In this document: one piece after another, positions 1-11,142 of the stretch
Layout of the letters: each line of letters begins with the position of its first letter
Numbering within the stretch: position 1 is the first letter of the stretch
NCBI RefSeq assembly: GCF_023017165.1
Contig: NZ_JALKBW010000001.1
Coordinates: 3,472,001 to 3,536,000, forward strand
DNA: 64,000 nucleotides
Source: Gordonia alkaliphila
Lineage (GTDB): Bacteria > Actinomycetota > Actinomycetes > Mycobacteriales > Mycobacteriaceae
Reading direction: 5' to 3'
Notes under the pieces: model-generated
What the model was told of the DNA's origin: nothing
Seen by the model: the letters and a program-made list of their open reading frames with translations, nothing else
Databases searched by the model: none
Made by a program: the position numbers and the translations under genes

Positions 1-1215
1 GAGCTCCCGGGTGGTGAACGCCATCAGCTTGAGCCGCGAGTGCAGGCGCGCGATCCGTCGTGCCGTGTCACCGGTCTCGGTGAATACGGTGATGGCCGAG
101 ACGTTCAACCGCTCGCCGATGTCGCGCGCGGCGTAGCTCAGCACACCCCGCTGGGTGCGCGGCACGTGCTTGAGCGGCGGCACCTCGCGGCGGCTCTCCT
201 CCGCCGCGACCACGATGGAGCTCATCGTCCGCACCGTCTCGAACGGGAACGCGCCCACCGAGGTCTCGCCGGACAGCATCACCGCGTCCGCGCCGTCGAG
301 CACCGCGTTGGCCACGTCGGAGGCCTCCGCACGCGTCGGGCGCGAGTTCTCGATCATCGAGTCGAGCATCTGCGTCGCCACGATCACCGGCTTGGCGTTC
401 TCGCGGGCGATCTGGATGGCGCGCTTCTGCACCAGCGGCACCTGCTCCAGCGGCATCTCGACGCCGAGGTCGCCGCGGGCCACCATGATCGCGTCGAAGG
501 CCAACACGATGGCCTCCAGGTTCTCGATGGCCTCCGGCTTCTCCAACTTCGCGACCACCATCACGCGACGACCCACGCGGTCCATCACCTCGTGGACCAG
601 TTCGATGTCGCCGGGGCTGCGGACGAACGACAGCGCGACGATGTCCACGCCCAGTCCGAGCGCGAACTCCAGGTCGGCGATGTCCTTCTCGCTCAGCGGC
701 GGCACCGAGATCTTCATGCCCGGCATGGACAGGCCCTTGTGGTTGCTGACCGTGCCGCCCTCGGTGACGCGGCACACCACGTCGTTGCCTTCGACGCCCT
801 CCACCACCAGGCCCACCTTGCCGTCGTCGACGAGCAGACGGTCACCGGGCGCCGCATCCTGGGCGAGCTGCTTGTACGTGGTGGAGACCCGGTCGTGGTT
901 GCCGACGATCTCGTCGACGGTGATACGGACCTGTTCGCCGGTCTTCCAGTCGACGGCGCCGTTGGGGCGACCGTTGTCCTCGAACCAGCCCAGGCGGATC
1001 TTGGGACCCTGCAGGTCGGCGAGGATGCCGACCGGCTGACCGGTGTTCGCCGAGGCCTGGCGCACCGCCTCGTACACGCTCTGGTGGTCTTCGTGGGTGC
1101 CGTGGCTGAAGTTCATCCGGGCGACGTTCATGCCGGCTTCAACGAGCTCGGTGATGCGCTCTGGAGTATTGGTGGCGGGTCCGAGGGTGCAGACGATCTT
1201 GGTTCGACGAGTCAC
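1..1215 (-). CDS. pyk: Pyruvate kinase, 3' end cut by window edge
   Basis: Pyruvate kinase converts phosphoenolpyruvate and ADP to pyruvate and ATP in the last step of glycolysis. The minus strand opens with a GTG start (VTRRTKIVCTLGP), the standard beginning of bacterial pyruvate kinases. The usual regions follow: the N-terminal barrel strand ending in NMARMNFSHG-type residues, the B domain, and an MLDSMIENSRPTRAEASDV-like segment coded near 300-370. About 405 codons are visible, so the last roughly 65 residues of the C-terminal domain lie beyond position 1. It is the final gene seen in the his-trp-lgt run, 10 bases after lgt, so it may be co-transcribed with lgt. An ATG is absent at the start, but the conserved N-terminus supports GTG. 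Confidence 0.95.
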   Translation of the reverse strand, partial: MTRRTKIVCTLGPATNTPERITELVEAGMNVARMNFSHGTHEDHQSVYEAVRQASANTGQPVGILADLQGPKIRLGWFEDNGRPNGAVDWKTGEQVRITVDEIVGNHDRVSTTYKQLAQDAAPGDRLLVDDGKVGLVVEGVEGNDVVCRVTEGGTVSNHKGLSMPGMKISVPPLSEKDIADLEFALGLGVDIVALSFVRSPGDIELVHEVMDRVGRRVMVVAKLEKPEAIENLEAIVLAFDAIMVARGDLGVEMPLEQVPLVQKRAIQIARENAKPVIVATQMLDSMIENSRPTRAEASDVANAVLDGADAVMLSGETSVGAFPFETVRTMSSIVVAAEESRREVPPLKHVPRTQRGVLSYAARDIGERLNVSAITVFTETGDTARRIARLHSRLKLMAFTTREL

Positions 1216-1225
1216 CTGACCAAGG

Positions 1226-2542
1226 CTAGTCCTTGGCGTCGGAACCTTCCCGGTTGGATCCGTCCACCTCGGGTTCTGCGTCGTCGGCGACGTCGGGTTC
1301 GTCGGAATCCGTGTCGGCGGCGTCGGTCTCGGCTGCGTCGGTCTCGGCCTGGGCAGCCGATTCCACCACGACCATCGAGGAATCCTCGTCCGAGGCGATC
1401 ACCTCGCGGATCTCGATGCCGCCGACCTGCGCGGCCGGATCGGACTCGAAGGTGTAGACGGTCGACGCATCACGATCGTCGGCCTCGGGTTCGAGCTCGT
1501 CGGCCTCGGGTTCGAGCTCGTCGGTCTCGGGTTCGAGGTCGTCGGTCTCGGGTTCGAGCTCGTCGGCGTCCGTCTGGTCCTCGGCGGTGTCGGCCTCGTC
1601 GTCTTCCAGGGCGGGCGGCACGTAACCCAGCTCGCCCTCGGCGGCCAGTTCCTCGGCCCGCTTCGGCCAGTACATCGACAGGCCGAGCTCGCGGCCGCGC
1701 GGAGCCATCACGAAGTACAGGGCCGCGCACAGGAAGACGATCGCGGACGTGAAGACGTTGATGCGCACCCCGAGGATCTCGGTGGCGTAGTCGGTGCGGA
1801 GCAACTCGATGCCGAAGCGGCCCGCGGAGTAGCCGGCGACGTACAGCGCGAACAGACGACCGTGTCCGATCCGGAAACGCCGATCGAGCAGCACCAGCGC
1901 GATCACCACGAGGATGTTCCACAGCATCTCGTACAGGAAGGTCGGATGGACCACGCTGTGCACCACGCCGGTGGAGACGCCGTCGGGCAGGGCGATCCCG
2001 GTGTTGCCCGCACCGTCCTGACGCACATACAGCTCCAAGCCCCACGGGAGGGTGGTGGGACCGCCGGTGAGCTCCTGGTTGAAGTAGTTGCCGAGACGGC
2101 CGATGGCTTGCGCCAGCAGGATCGCCGGGGCCAGTGCGTCGCCGAAGGACGGCAGCTTGATGCCCTTCCAGCGGCAGCCGATCCACGCGCCGACCGCACC
2201 GAACGCGACGGCGCCCCAGATACCCAGGCCGCCGTCCCAGATGGCGACCGCGGCACCGAAGCCCCGGCCGTTCTCCCCGAAGTAGCGATGCCAGTCGGTG
2301 GCGACGTGGTAGAGCCGACCACCGATCAGGCCGAACGGCACCGCCCACAGCGCCACGTCGAGCACGTCACCGGGCTGACCGCCGCGCGCCCGCCACCGAC
2401 GATCGCCCCACCACATCGCGACGACGATGCCGACGATGATGCACAGCGCATACGCGCGCAGTGGGAACGGGCCCACCTCCCATACGCCCTGCGACGGGCT
2501 CGGAATGTACGCCAGAAGGGTCGTGTCGCTCACGCGTGCCAC
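1226..2542 (-). CDS. lgt: Prolipoprotein diacylglyceryl transferase with acidic C-terminal tail
   Basis: Lgt moves the diacylglyceryl group of phosphatidylglycerol onto the lipobox cysteine of prolipoproteins in the cytoplasmic membrane. The 438-residue product has several hydrophobic segments. It shows the family signatures GGRLYHV, GRLGNYFNQELTGGP and HPTFLYE, and an R(F/S)G..R(L)RTDY-type region near the end of the membrane domain. Typical Lgt ends near residue 290. Here about 140 further residues are very rich in Glu, Asp, Thr and Ala, including four LEPE(T/A)D(E/D) heptads. Mycobacterial Lgt proteins also carry acidic tails, so this is a lineage trait rather than a fusion. It follows trpA by 15 bases. 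Lipoprotein substrates in this window include MceE, MceD, the 50484 gene product and the Mtb12-like protein. Confidence 0.95.
   Translation of the reverse strand: MARVSDTTLLAYIPSPSQGVWEVGPFPLRAYALCIIVGIVVAMWWGDRRWRARGGQPGDVLDVALWAVPFGLIGGRLYHVATDWHRYFGENGRGFGAAVAIWDGGLGIWGAVAFGAVGAWIGCRWKGIKLPSFGDALAPAILLAQAIGRLGNYFNQELTGGPTTLPWGLELYVRQDGAGNTGIALPDGVSTGVVHSVVHPTFLYEMLWNILVVIALVLLDRRFRIGHGRLFALYVAGYSAGRFGIELLRTDYATEILGVRINVFTSAIVFLCAALYFVMAPRGRELGLSMYWPKRAEELAAEGELGYVPPALEDDEADTAEDQTDADELEPETDDLEPETDELEPEADELEPEADDRDASTVYTFESDPAAQVGGIEIREVIASDEDSSMVVVESAAQAETDAAETDAADTDSDEPDVADDAEPEVDGSNREGSDAKD
1478..1561 (-). repeat. Four tandem 21-bp repeats in lgt tail
   Basis: Four adjacent 21-bp units (1478-1498, 1499-1519, 1520-1540, 1541-1561) differ by only one or two bases. 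Each codes for a LEPE(T/A)D(E/D) heptad in the Lgt tail. The period is a multiple of three, so copy-number change would keep the frame. This looks like a slippage-prone in-frame minisatellite. Confidence 0.9.
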
Positions 2543-2557
2543 CCTAACGGACTTACG

Positions 2558-3367
2558 TCAGCGCACCTCGCCGCGCACGCCCTCGGCGAGTTCACTGACC
2601 AGCTTGGCCGCGCCGGCCTGTCCGCCGGCACGGAACGCCGAGATGATCGCCGAGCCGACGATCACGCCGTCGGCGTACTCGGCGATCTCCGCGGCCTGCG
2701 CGCCGTTGCGCACGCCCAGGCCCACGCCGATCGGAATGTCCGAGTGCTCTCGCACGCGGGCACACAGTTCCGGCGCCATCGACGACACCGAGTCCCGCGC
2801 ACCCGTGACACCCATGGTCGATGCCGCGTAGACGAATCCGCGGCAGTGCTCCACGGTCATCGCGAGCCGCTCGGGCGTCGACGACGGGGCCACCAGGTAG
2901 ATCCGGTCCAGGCCGTGCGCGTCGGAGGCGGCCTCCCACGCGGCGGCCTCCTCCGGGATCAGGTCGGGCGTGATGATGCCGACGCCGCCCGCGGCGGCCA
3001 GATCCCGCGCGAAGGCGTCGACGCCGTATTTGAGCACCAGGTTCCAGTAGGTCATCACTACCGGCTGCGCGCCGGCGGCGGCCACCGTCTCGGCGGCGAC
3101 GAAGAGGTCGCGCACCCGCACGCCGTTGTTCAGCGCCTCGAACGCGGCCTGCGCCACGGTGGGTCCGTCCATCACCGGATCGGAGTACGGGACGCCGATC
3201 TCGACCACGTCGCAGCCGCTGTCGACCATGGTGCGCATGGTGGTCAGCGATTCGTCGAGCGACGGGAAGCCGACGGGCAGATAGCCCATCAACGCGGCGC
3301 GACCCTCGTCGCGGCACTGCGCGAACAGTCCGCTCAACCGGGACGGCGCGGTGGTGTGACGGCTCAT
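2558..3367 (-). CDS. trpA: Tryptophan synthase alpha chain
   Basis: TrpA cleaves indole-3-glycerol phosphate to indole and glyceraldehyde 3-phosphate. The indole then passes through a tunnel to TrpB. The 269-residue TIM-barrel protein has the signature [15 protein letters not shown] with catalytic Glu56 and Asp67, and a phosphate-binding [12 protein letters not shown] loop near the C-terminus. Its length is normal. The ATG overlaps the trpB stop by four bases (ATGA), which suggests translational coupling and equal subunit production. It is followed by lgt in the same orientation. Confidence 0.97.
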   Translation of the reverse strand: MSRHTTAPSRLSGLFAQCRDEGRAALMGYLPVGFPSLDESLTTMRTMVDSGCDVVEIGVPYSDPVMDGPTVAQAAFEALNNGVRVRDLFVAAETVAAAGAQPVVMTYWNLVLKYGVDAFARDLAAAGGVGIITPDLIPEEAAAWEAASDAHGLDRIYLVAPSSTPERLAMTVEHCRGFVYAASTMGVTGARDSVSSMAPELCARVREHSDIPIGVGLGVRNGAQAAEIAEYADGVIVGSAIISAFRAGGQAGAAKLVSELAEGVRGEVR

Positions 3368-4725
3368 CGGCCGGTCTCCTTCTCAGACTCGTTCTGGGCG
3401 GACTTCTGCTGGGCTGCCTTCTTCTGGGCTGCGAGCGCAGCGGCGTACTCGACTTCCGACTGCGGCTTGTCGTACAGGCCGAACCACTTGGCGGCGGTGT
3501 CGACATCCTTGTCGCCGCGACCGGACAGGTTCACGATGATGATCGCGCCCTCCCCCAGCTCTCGACCCAACTGCAGTGCACCGGCCACGGCATGCGCCGA
3601 TTCGATGGCCGGGATGATGCCCTCGCGCCGCGACAGCACCGACAGCGCGTCCATCGCCTCGGCGTCGGTGATCGGCCGGTACTCGGCTCGACCGAGGTCG
3701 CGCAGGTACGCGTGCTCGGGGCCCACGCCCGGGTAGTCCAGTCCGGCGGAGATCGAGTGCGACTCAATGGTCTGGCCGTCCTCGTCCTGCATCAGGTACG
3801 AGTAGGCGCCCTGGAAGGCGCCCGGTGTGCCGCCGGTGAAGGTGGCCGCGTGGCGACCGGTCTCCACGCCGTCGCCGCCGGCCTCGCAGCCCACCAGCCG
3901 CACCCCGGCGTCGTCGATGAACGGATGGAACAGCCCGATCGCATTGGAGCCGCCGCCGACACAGGCCACCGCGGCATCCGGGAGTCGTCCGGCCTGATCG
4001 AGGATCTGCGCGCGAGCCTCCATCCCGATGATGCGCTGCAGGTCGCGCACCATCATCGGGAACGGGTGCGGCCCCGCGGCGGTGCCGAAGCAGTAGTAGG
4101 TGTTGTAGGCGTTGGTCACCCAGTCGCGCAGCGCCTCGTTGATGGCGTCCTTGAGGGTGGCCGAACCGGTCTCCACCGCGACCACCTCGGCGCCGAGCAG
4201 ACGCATCCGCGCCACGTTCAGCGCCTGGCGCTCGGTGTCCACGCGGCCCATGTAGATGAGGCACTCCAGGCCGAGGAGCGCGCAGGCCGTCGCGGTCGCG
4301 ACGCCGTGCTGGCCGGCGCCGGTCTCGGCGATCACGCGGGTCTTGCCCATCCGCTTGGCGAGCAGCGCCTGACCGAGGACGTTGTTGATCTTGTGCGAGC
4401 CGGTGTGGTTGAGGTCTTCCCGCTTGAGGAAGATCCGCGCGCCGCCGGCCAACTCGGCGAGCCGCGTAGCCTCGTAGAGGGGCGACGGGCGGCCGGTGTA
4501 GTCGCGGGCCAGGGCGTTGAGCTCGGCGAAGAAGTCTTTGTCGGTGCGCACCTTCTCGTAGGTGGCCGTCGTCTCCTCGATCACCGCCATCAGCGCCTCG
4601 GGGACATGCCGCCCGCCGAATACGCCCCAATGGCCCAACTCGTCCGGTCCGATCGGCGAGCGGTCGGAAATTCCGTCGCTGGCCAGCGGGAAGCGATCAG
4701 TCTGCACGTCGGGATTCTCGGTCAC
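3364..4725 (-). CDS. trpB: Tryptophan synthase beta chain
   Basis: TrpB is the PLP enzyme that condenses indole with serine to give tryptophan. The 453-residue product contains the PLP-lysine motif HTGSHKINN (Lys112), the phosphate-cup GGGSNAIG and a conserved LSGRGDKD near the end. It is longer than usual (about 400). About 30 residues of N-terminal extension precede [10 protein letters not shown], and there is a Lys/Gln/Glu-rich tail after the catalytic domain. The start is GTG (VTENPD). It is separated from trpC by 78 bases without a recognisable gene, and its stop overlaps trpA. Confidence 0.97.
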   Translation of the reverse strand: MTENPDVQTDRFPLASDGISDRSPIGPDELGHWGVFGGRHVPEALMAVIEETTATYEKVRTDKDFFAELNALARDYTGRPSPLYEATRLAELAGGARIFLKREDLNHTGSHKINNVLGQALLAKRMGKTRVIAETGAGQHGVATATACALLGLECLIYMGRVDTERQALNVARMRLLGAEVVAVETGSATLKDAINEALRDWVTNAYNTYYCFGTAAGPHPFPMMVRDLQRIIGMEARAQILDQAGRLPDAAVACVGGGSNAIGLFHPFIDDAGVRLVGCEAGGDGVETGRHAATFTGGTPGAFQGAYSYLMQDEDGQTIESHSISAGLDYPGVGPEHAYLRDLGRAEYRPITDAEAMDALSVLSRREGIIPAIESAHAVAGALQLGRELGEGAIIIVNLSGRGDKDVDTAAKWFGLYDKPQSEVEYAAALAAQKKAAQQKSAQNESEKETGR

Positions 4726-4803
4726 AGTTACCCAGTATCCTCGTCGCGGTCGCCACGGTGCGCACCGGGTGCGACGCCGACCCGGCGGCGCGGTGTCCGG
4801 GTG

Positions 4804-5622
4804 TCAGTGCGAGGGCTTGGGGCACGACGGATGCGCGCCGGCCGTCACCAGATCCGACACCGCCTGCCGCGGATCGCCGCTGGTCACCACACCCTCGCCG
4901 ACCAGCACCGCGTCGGCGCCTGCGCCCGCGTAGGCCAGCAGATCGGCGGGACCGCGAACGCCGGACTCGGCGACCTTGATGATGTTCGACGGCAGGCCCG
5001 GGGCGATCCGGGCGAAGCTGTCGCGGTCCACGTCAAGCGTCTTGAGGTTGCGGGCGTTGACGCCGATCACCGTGGCACCCACTTCGAGCGCGCGATCGGC
5101 CTCTTCCTCGGTGTGCACCTCGACGAGAGCGGTCATGCCCAGCGACTCGGTGCGGTCCAGCAGCGACGCCAGCACCGGCTGCTCCAGGGCGGCGACGATC
5201 AGCAGGATCACGTCGGCGCCGTGGGCGCGGGCCTCGTGGATCTGGTACGGCCCGACGATGAAGTCCTTGCGCAGCAGCGGCACGTCGACCGCGGCGCGCA
5301 CGGCGTCGAAGTCGGCCAGGCTGCCGTGGAAACGGCGCTCCTCGGTGAGCACACTGATCACGCGAGCGCCGCCGGCCTCGTAGGCGCGGGCCAGGTCGGC
5401 CGGATCCGGGATGTTGGCGAGCGCCCCCTTGGAGGGGCTGGCCCGCTTCACCTCGGCGATGACGCCGATACCGGGCTGCAGGAGCGCCGCGGTGGCGTCC
5501 CGGGGGTCGGGGGCCCGCAGCGCGGCCTCTTTCACCGCCGCCAGGTCGAGCACCGCCTCGCGCGCGGCCACGTCGGCCATCACACCCTCGATGATCGAGT
5601 CGAGCACTGTGCCGCCAGTCAC
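4804..5622 (-). CDS. trpC: Indole-3-glycerol phosphate synthase
   Basis: TrpC closes the ring of carboxyphenylamino-deoxyribulose phosphate to make indole-3-glycerol phosphate. The 272-residue protein carries [28 protein letters not shown] and [10 protein letters not shown], all diagnostic TrpC motifs. I place the start at GTG 5622 because AAAGGGGACC lies just upstream and VLDSIIEGV matches the usual N-terminus. A longer frame reaching 5679 lacks conservation. TrpF is not fused to it and is not found in the window, so the preceding isomerisation is probably done by PriA (hisA at 10271-11023). Confidence 0.95.
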   Translation of the reverse strand: MTGGTVLDSIIEGVMADVAAREAVLDLAAVKEAALRAPDPRDATAALLQPGIGVIAEVKRASPSKGALANIPDPADLARAYEAGGARVISVLTEERRFHGSLADFDAVRAAVDVPLLRKDFIVGPYQIHEARAHGADVILLIVAALEQPVLASLLDRTESLGMTALVEVHTEEEADRALEVGATVIGVNARNLKTLDVDRDSFARIAPGLPSNIIKVAESGVRGPADLLAYAGAGADAVLVGEGVVTSGDPRQAVSDLVTAGAHPSCPKPSH

Positions 5623-5693
5623 GGTCGGTCCCCTTTCACGCGTCTGCAATGCAGAATGTCGCTCCAGCCTAGAGTCCACACACCGCGCGCCCG

Positions 5694-5717
5694 CCCGCGG
5701 GTGGGGTTACCCGCGGG
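5694..5717 (-). promoter_or_regulatory. GC-rich hairpin between Trp membrane gene and trpC
   Basis: Perfect 9-bp inverted arms (CCCGCGGGT and ACCCGCGGG) surround a 6-base loop and span the TAA stop of the membrane gene. No run of T follows on the minus strand, so it is not a classical intrinsic terminator. It could slow or partly end transcription before trpC, or stabilise the processed RNA. The 80 bases from here to trpC hold no other feature that I can support. Confidence 0.4.
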
Positions 5718-6467
5718 TTTCGTCGGGGCGGGGTGCATCGGGGTCGGCGCCGCCGTGGAGGTCGGTGGGATCCACGCCCTCGTCGAGGGCATCCCAGAAC
5801 TCGCGTTCGGTGGGTGCGGCTGCCGCGTCGCCGTCGGCCTGCGCCTGCGCGTGCTCGGCGAAAACCCGTCGTTCCAGCTCCTCTCGGCGCGCTGCCGGCG
5901 AGGCGTAGCGCGAGGACATCTTCTTCGCGCCGGACGCCGCCGAGGCCATCGCGACCGCGCCGACCACCCCGAAGAACGCACCGAAGAGCGCCACGATGCC
6001 GGCATTGTTGTAGGCCGTCACCGCCACCACCTCGTAGCGGGCGCCGATGTCGGCGCGATCGATCGCGTACCCGCTGTCCTGACCGTTGGTGAGCAGGGTG
6101 ATCGCCGGGACGGCCACCACCACCGCGCACACCGCGACCAGGGCTGCCACCACGCGCAAGAAGAAGCCGTGCAGCGCGAACTGGACCACCAGTCCGGCCA
6201 GGAACAGCAGCGCGATCGCCACCAGCCAGGGACTCCAGTCGCTACCCGCGATGGCGTAGATGCGCGGCTCGCCGAGGCCGTCCTCGGCGTACACCTCCGA
6301 CCACGTCATCCGGGACGCGATCCACAGCAGTGCCGCGGCCACCACGAGGAAGCCCGCGGAGATCGCCTGGGGCCTGCGGTTGGGGCGCACCGTCTCCGGT
6401 TCCGCGGGCGTGACGATCGCGGTGGGGTCGGTGCTGCTGGGATCTGGGCTGCTGGGATCTGGGCTGC

Positions 6468-6471
<4 letters not shown>
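5707..6471 (-). CDS. Trp-biosynthesis-associated membrane protein (TIGR02234-like)
   Basis: This is a 254-residue membrane protein lying between trpE and trpC, as in mycobacteria (Rv1610). After a Pro/Ser/Asp-rich N-terminus ([15 protein letters not shown]) there are about four hydrophobic helices: [55 protein letters not shown] and [20 protein letters not shown]. An [15 protein letters not shown] stretch and an acidic tail follow. The GTG start overlaps the trpE stop by four bases, so it is translated with trpE. The family name comes from its constant place in trp clusters. No biochemical function is established that I know of. Confidence 0.85.
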
Positions 6472-8020
<1,549 letters not shown>

Positions 8021-8024
<4 letters not shown>

Positions 8025-8200
8025 CCCAGCGGAACCCCGCCGACGCCCCACTGGGTGCGCGGCACCTCGGTGATGGTGACCCACACCGAGTCCGGATTCT
8101 TGCCGGTCGCGCGGGCGTAGGCCTCGGTCACCGCGGCGATGGTCTCGTTCTTGACCCGATCGGACAGGCCCGGGGTCTGGGAGATCTGGATGAGCGGCAT
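8021..8200 (-). CDS. 4-oxalocrotonate tautomerase-family protein (59 aa)
   Basis: This gene is only 59 residues long. The product begins [17 protein letters not shown], so removal of Met exposes the N-terminal proline that serves as general base in the tautomerase superfamily. The rest ([35 protein letters not shown]) fits the beta-alpha-beta subunit fold, including the conserved WGVGG end. A strong AGGAAGGA ribosome site precedes the ATG. Its TGA overlaps the trpE ATG. It sits between hisI and trpE, where M. tuberculosis, from memory, has chaA and bcpB. The substrate is unknown. Position suggests co-expression with amino-acid biosynthesis but not a proven role in it. Confidence 0.88.
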
Positions 8201-8210
8201 GGCGTCCTTC

Positions 8211-8597
8211 CTAGTTGTCGGTGTGCGGGTCGTCGTGGTCGGTGTCCACGGGCACCCCGAACTCCAGCGGCGGCGTGTCGAAGCAGCTGTGGTTGCCGGT
8301 GTGACACGCCGCGCCGGTCTGATCGACCGTCAACAGCAGCGTATCGCCGTCGCAGTCGAGACTGATCCGGTGGACGTACTGGACGTGGCCGCTGGTCTCG
8401 CCCTTGACCCAATACTGCTGCCGCGAGCGGGAGTAGTAGGTGGCTCGGCGGGTGGCGAGGGTGCGTTCGAGCGCTTCGTCGTCCATCCAGGCCATCATCA
8501 GCACCTGACCGGTGCTGCGTTCCTGGGCGATGGCGGCGACGAGGCCGTCGTCGGTGCGCTTGAGTCGGGCGGCGAGTTCGGCGGGCAGCGCCATCAT
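8211..8597 (-). CDS. hisI: Phosphoribosyl-AMP cyclohydrolase
   Basis: HisI opens the purine ring of phosphoribosyl-AMP in the third histidine step, as a zinc- and magnesium-dependent dimer. The 128-residue protein has [30 protein letters not shown], the metal-binding DCDGDTLLL segment and CHTGNHSCF, whose cysteines bind zinc. It is a stand-alone cyclohydrolase. The HisE pyrophosphohydrolase domain is not fused, and hisE and hisG are not in the window. The ATGATG start overlaps the hisF stop, so MMALP or MALP are both possible N-termini. The TAG stop lies 10 bases before the tautomerase gene. Confidence 0.95.
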   Translation of the reverse strand: MMALPAELAARLKRTDDGLVAAIAQERSTGQVLMMAWMDDEALERTLATRRATYYSRSRQQYWVKGETSGHVQYVHRISLDCDGDTLLLTVDQTGAACHTGNHSCFDTPPLEFGVPVDTDHDDPHTDN

Positions 8598-9403
8598 CGG
8601 TCCTGTCGGTCGCGGTCGGTGCGGACGGTGATGCCTTCGGCGGCCATCGCCGACTTCACGTCGCCGATGGTCAGTTCGCCGAAGTGGAAGACCGAGGCGG
8701 CCAGGACCGCGTCGGCGCCGGCGGCGACGGCCGGCGGAAAGTGTTCGACCTTCCCCGCACCGCCGCTGGCGATCACCGGGACGGCGACCGCGGCGCGCAC
8801 GGCTTCGATCATGCGCAGATCGAAGCCCTCCTTGGTGCCGTCGGCATCCATCGAGTTCAGCAGGATCTCCCCCACGCCCAGCTCCTCGCCGCGACGCGCC
8901 CACTCCACGGCGTCGATGCCGGTGCTCTTGCGGCCGCCGTGGGTGGTCACCTCCCAGCCGGACGGGGTGGGCGGGTTGCCGGCGGGCACGGTGCGCGCGT
9001 CCACCGACAGGACGATGCACTGGGAGCCGAACCGCCGGCTCATCTCCTCGAGCACCTCCGGTCGCGCGATGGCCGCGGTGTTCACGCTCACCTTGTCGGC
9101 GCCGGCGCGCAGCAGGACGTCCACGTCGTCGACGGTGCGGATGCCGCCGCCGACGGTGAGCGGAATGAAGATCTGGTCCGCGGCCGCGCGCACCACGTCG
9201 ATCATGGTGGCCCGACCCGAACTGGACGCGGTCACGTCCAGGAAGGTCAGTTCGTCGGCGCCCTCGGCGTCGTAGCGGGCCGCCAATTCCACCGGGTCAC
9301 CCGCATCGCGCAGGTTCTCGAAGTTGACGCCCTTCACCACCCGTCCGCCGTCGACGTCCAAGCACGGGATGACTCGTGTCGCCAAGGTCATTTCGGTGGT
9401 CAC
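8594..9403 (-). CDS. hisF: Imidazole glycerol phosphate synthase cyclase subunit
   Basis: HisF is the TIM-barrel half of the HisFH enzyme. It joins PRFAR and ammonia to give imidazole glycerol phosphate and AICAR. The 269-residue product shows [19 protein letters not shown] (first catalytic Asp), [30 protein letters not shown] (second catalytic Asp), [18 protein letters not shown] and [10 protein letters not shown] start at MTTEM or at MTLATRVIP is possible. It follows impA by 10 bases, and HisH is encoded at 11387-12031. Confidence 0.97.
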   Translation of the reverse strand: MTTEMTLATRVIPCLDVDGGRVVKGVNFENLRDAGDPVELAARYDAEGADELTFLDVTASSSGRATMIDVVRAAADQIFIPLTVGGGIRTVDDVDVLLRAGADKVSVNTAAIARPEVLEEMSRRFGSQCIVLSVDARTVPAGNPPTPSGWEVTTHGGRKSTGIDAVEWARRGEELGVGEILLNSMDADGTKEGFDLRMIEAVRAAVAVPVIASGGAGKVEHFPPAVAAGADAVLAASVFHFGELTIGDVKSAMAAEGITVRTDRDRQDR

Positions 9404-9413
9404 TTCCTTCTGG

Positions 9414-10274
9414 TCAGGCAGGGTTGTTCGGGGGTTGGTAGGTCAGGGTGTGCGGCGACGGCCACGGGCCGTCGGCCAGGATCTCGAGCAGCTCGGCGTG
9501 CGCGCCGGGGGCCGCGGCGACCAGCGACGGCGTGGTGACCGTCCACGGTCGGCCGAAGATGTCGGTGGCGCTGCCGCCCGCCGCGCGGACCAGCACCACG
9601 CCGGCCGCGTGATCCCACGGGTGACGGCCGTAGGACACCGCACCGGCGAGTCGTCCGCCGGCCACGTACGCCATGTCGAAGCCGGTGCACCCGTGCACGC
9701 GGATCCGCGCATGACGACCGGTGATCTCGCGCTGCACGCGGGCACGCTGCGCACCCGGGAACCGGCCCTCCTGGTCGGCGTTGTACGAGACGTATCCGAC
9801 GGCCTGTCCGTGCAGGCCCTCGCATGCGGCGAGCGGGGCGGCAGGCTCCCCGTTGATCAGGAGCGGACCGCCGCGGTGTGCCGCGAATCTCTGGCCCAGC
9901 GCCGGAATCCAGGTCAGGCCGATCACCGGTTCGCCGTCGACCACCAGTGCCACCAGCATGGCGGCCGACGGGAGTCCGGTCGAATAGTTGAAGGTGCCGT
10001 CGATCGGGTCCACCAGCCAGACGGCACCGACGCTGGGGTCCGGGCCGCCGAACTCCTCGCCGTGCACCGGGATCGACGTGCGTTCCTGCAACTGCTCGAC
10101 GAAGCGTCGTTCCAGCGACAGGTCCATCTCGGTGGCGAAGTCGGTGCCGCGTTTGACCACCGCGCGGGGTGCGCCCAGACCGGCGAGGAACTCGTCGGCC
10201 GCCTCGTCCAGGATCGCCGTGGCCGTCGCCTGCAGCGCGGGCAGATCCAGCTCGCCGACCGGCGCCGGGGTCAT
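9414..10274 (-). CDS. impA: Inositol monophosphatase-family phosphatase of the his operon
   Basis: This 286-residue member of the Mg-dependent inositol monophosphatase family carries the metal site HGEEFGG (Glu73, Glu74), [15 protein letters not shown] (Asp89, Asp92) and [15 protein letters not shown] near residue 210. In mycobacteria the gene between hisA and hisF is called impA. Related family members act as histidinol-phosphate phosphatases (HisN), the step missing from the other his genes here, because HisB in this window is only the dehydratase. Histidinol-phosphatase is therefore a reasonable inference, with inositol phosphatase as the alternative. The ATG/TGA junction with hisA overlaps by four bases. 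Confidence 0.88.
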   Translation of the reverse strand: MTPAPVGELDLPALQATATAILDEAADEFLAGLGAPRAVVKRGTDFATEMDLSLERRFVEQLQERTSIPVHGEEFGGPDPSVGAVWLVDPIDGTFNYSTGLPSAAMLVALVVDGEPVIGLTWIPALGQRFAAHRGGPLLINGEPAAPLAACEGLHGQAVGYVSYNADQEGRFPGAQRARVQREITGRHARIRVHGCTGFDMAYVAGGRLAGAVSYGRHPWDHAAGVVLVRAAGGSATDIFGRPWTVTTPSLVAAAPGAHAELLEILADGPWPSPHTLTYQPPNNPA

Positions 10275-11023
10275 CGCGCCACGGCCGCGACCGCCTCCAG
10301 CGCCTGCGGCAGGGTGAAGCGTCCGGCGTAGAGGGCCTTGCCGATGATGGCGCCCTCCACCCCGAGCGGCGCGAGTTCGGCGATCGCGACCAGGTCGTCG
10401 AGCGCCGAGATGCCGCCGGAGGCGACGACGGGGGCGTCGGTGCGGCGGGCGACCTGCTCGAGCAGCTCCAGGTTCGGGCCGGTGAGGGTGCCGTCCTTGC
10501 TGACGTCGGTCACCACGTAGCGGGCGCAGCCGTCGCGGTCGAGACGCTCGAGCACCTCCCAGATCTCGCCGCCCTCGGTGACCCAGCCGCGGCCGCGCAC
10601 CCGGTAGACGCCGTTCTCGTCGCGGAGCACGTCCAGGCCCACCGCGATCCGGTCACCGTGCTCGGCGATCGCCTGGGCGCACCACTCCGGATTCTCGATC
10701 GCCGCGGTGCCCAGGTTGACCCGCGTGCAGCCGGTGGCCAGGGCCGCGGCCAGCGACGCGTCGTCGCGGATGCCGCCGGACAGTTCCAGCTTCAGGTTCA
10801 GTTCGGCGGCCACCTCGCTGATCAGGGCGCGGTTGTCGCCGCGCCCGAAGGCGGCGTCCAGATCCACCATGTGGATCCACTCGGCGCCGTCACGTTCCCA
10901 CGCCAGGGCGGCGTCGCGGGGCGAACCGTACGAGGTCTCCGACCCCGCGGCGCCCTGCACCAGGCGGACGGCTTGGCCGTCGACGATGTCGACCGCGGGC
11001 AGGAGTTCCAGGATCTGAGCCAT
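10271..11023 (-). CDS. hisA: PriA-type bifunctional HisA/TrpF isomerase
   Basis: The 250-residue TIM-barrel protein has [17 protein letters not shown] (Asp12 catalytic), [33 protein letters not shown] (second Asp) and [13 protein letters not shown]. It isomerises ProFAR in histidine synthesis. In actinobacteria lacking trpF the same enzyme (PriA) also isomerises phosphoribosyl anthranilate. No trpF is found among the trp genes here, which fits PriA function, but the substrate range cannot be read from sequence alone. The 103 bases upstream separate it from the small membrane gene and contain a short direct repeat. Confidence 0.94.
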   Translation of the reverse strand: MAQILELLPAVDIVDGQAVRLVQGAAGSETSYGSPRDAALAWERDGAEWIHMVDLDAAFGRGDNRALISEVAAELNLKLELSGGIRDDASLAAALATGCTRVNLGTAAIENPEWCAQAIAEHGDRIAVGLDVLRDENGVYRVRGRGWVTEGGEIWEVLERLDRDGCARYVVTDVSKDGTLTGPNLELLEQVARRTDAPVVASGGISALDDLVAIAELAPLGVEGAIIGKALYAGRFTLPQALEAVAAVAR

Positions 11024-11092
11024 CTGGTTGGAGTCTTCTCTCGAAATTGGTGGTTGGGCGAAAGTGGTTGGGCGGGAAGGGTTGTCGGTCGA

Positions 11093-11142
11093 TCAGGATT
11101 CGGGGTGGTTCAGGTGTCGGGGTCGGTCAGGATTCGGGGTGG
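11093..11142. repeat. 16-bp direct repeat pair
   Basis: The 16-mer TCAGGATTCGGGGTGG occurs at 11093-11108 and again at 11127-11142, 34 bases apart. The second copy includes the TGA stop and last codons of the small membrane gene. It looks like a local duplication of that gene's end within the only sizeable gap of the his cluster. Confidence 0.75.

Noticed and set aside
1478..1561. CRISPR-like tandem repeat
   Set aside because: The repeats are adjacent without spacers, in frame and inside the coding tail of lgt.
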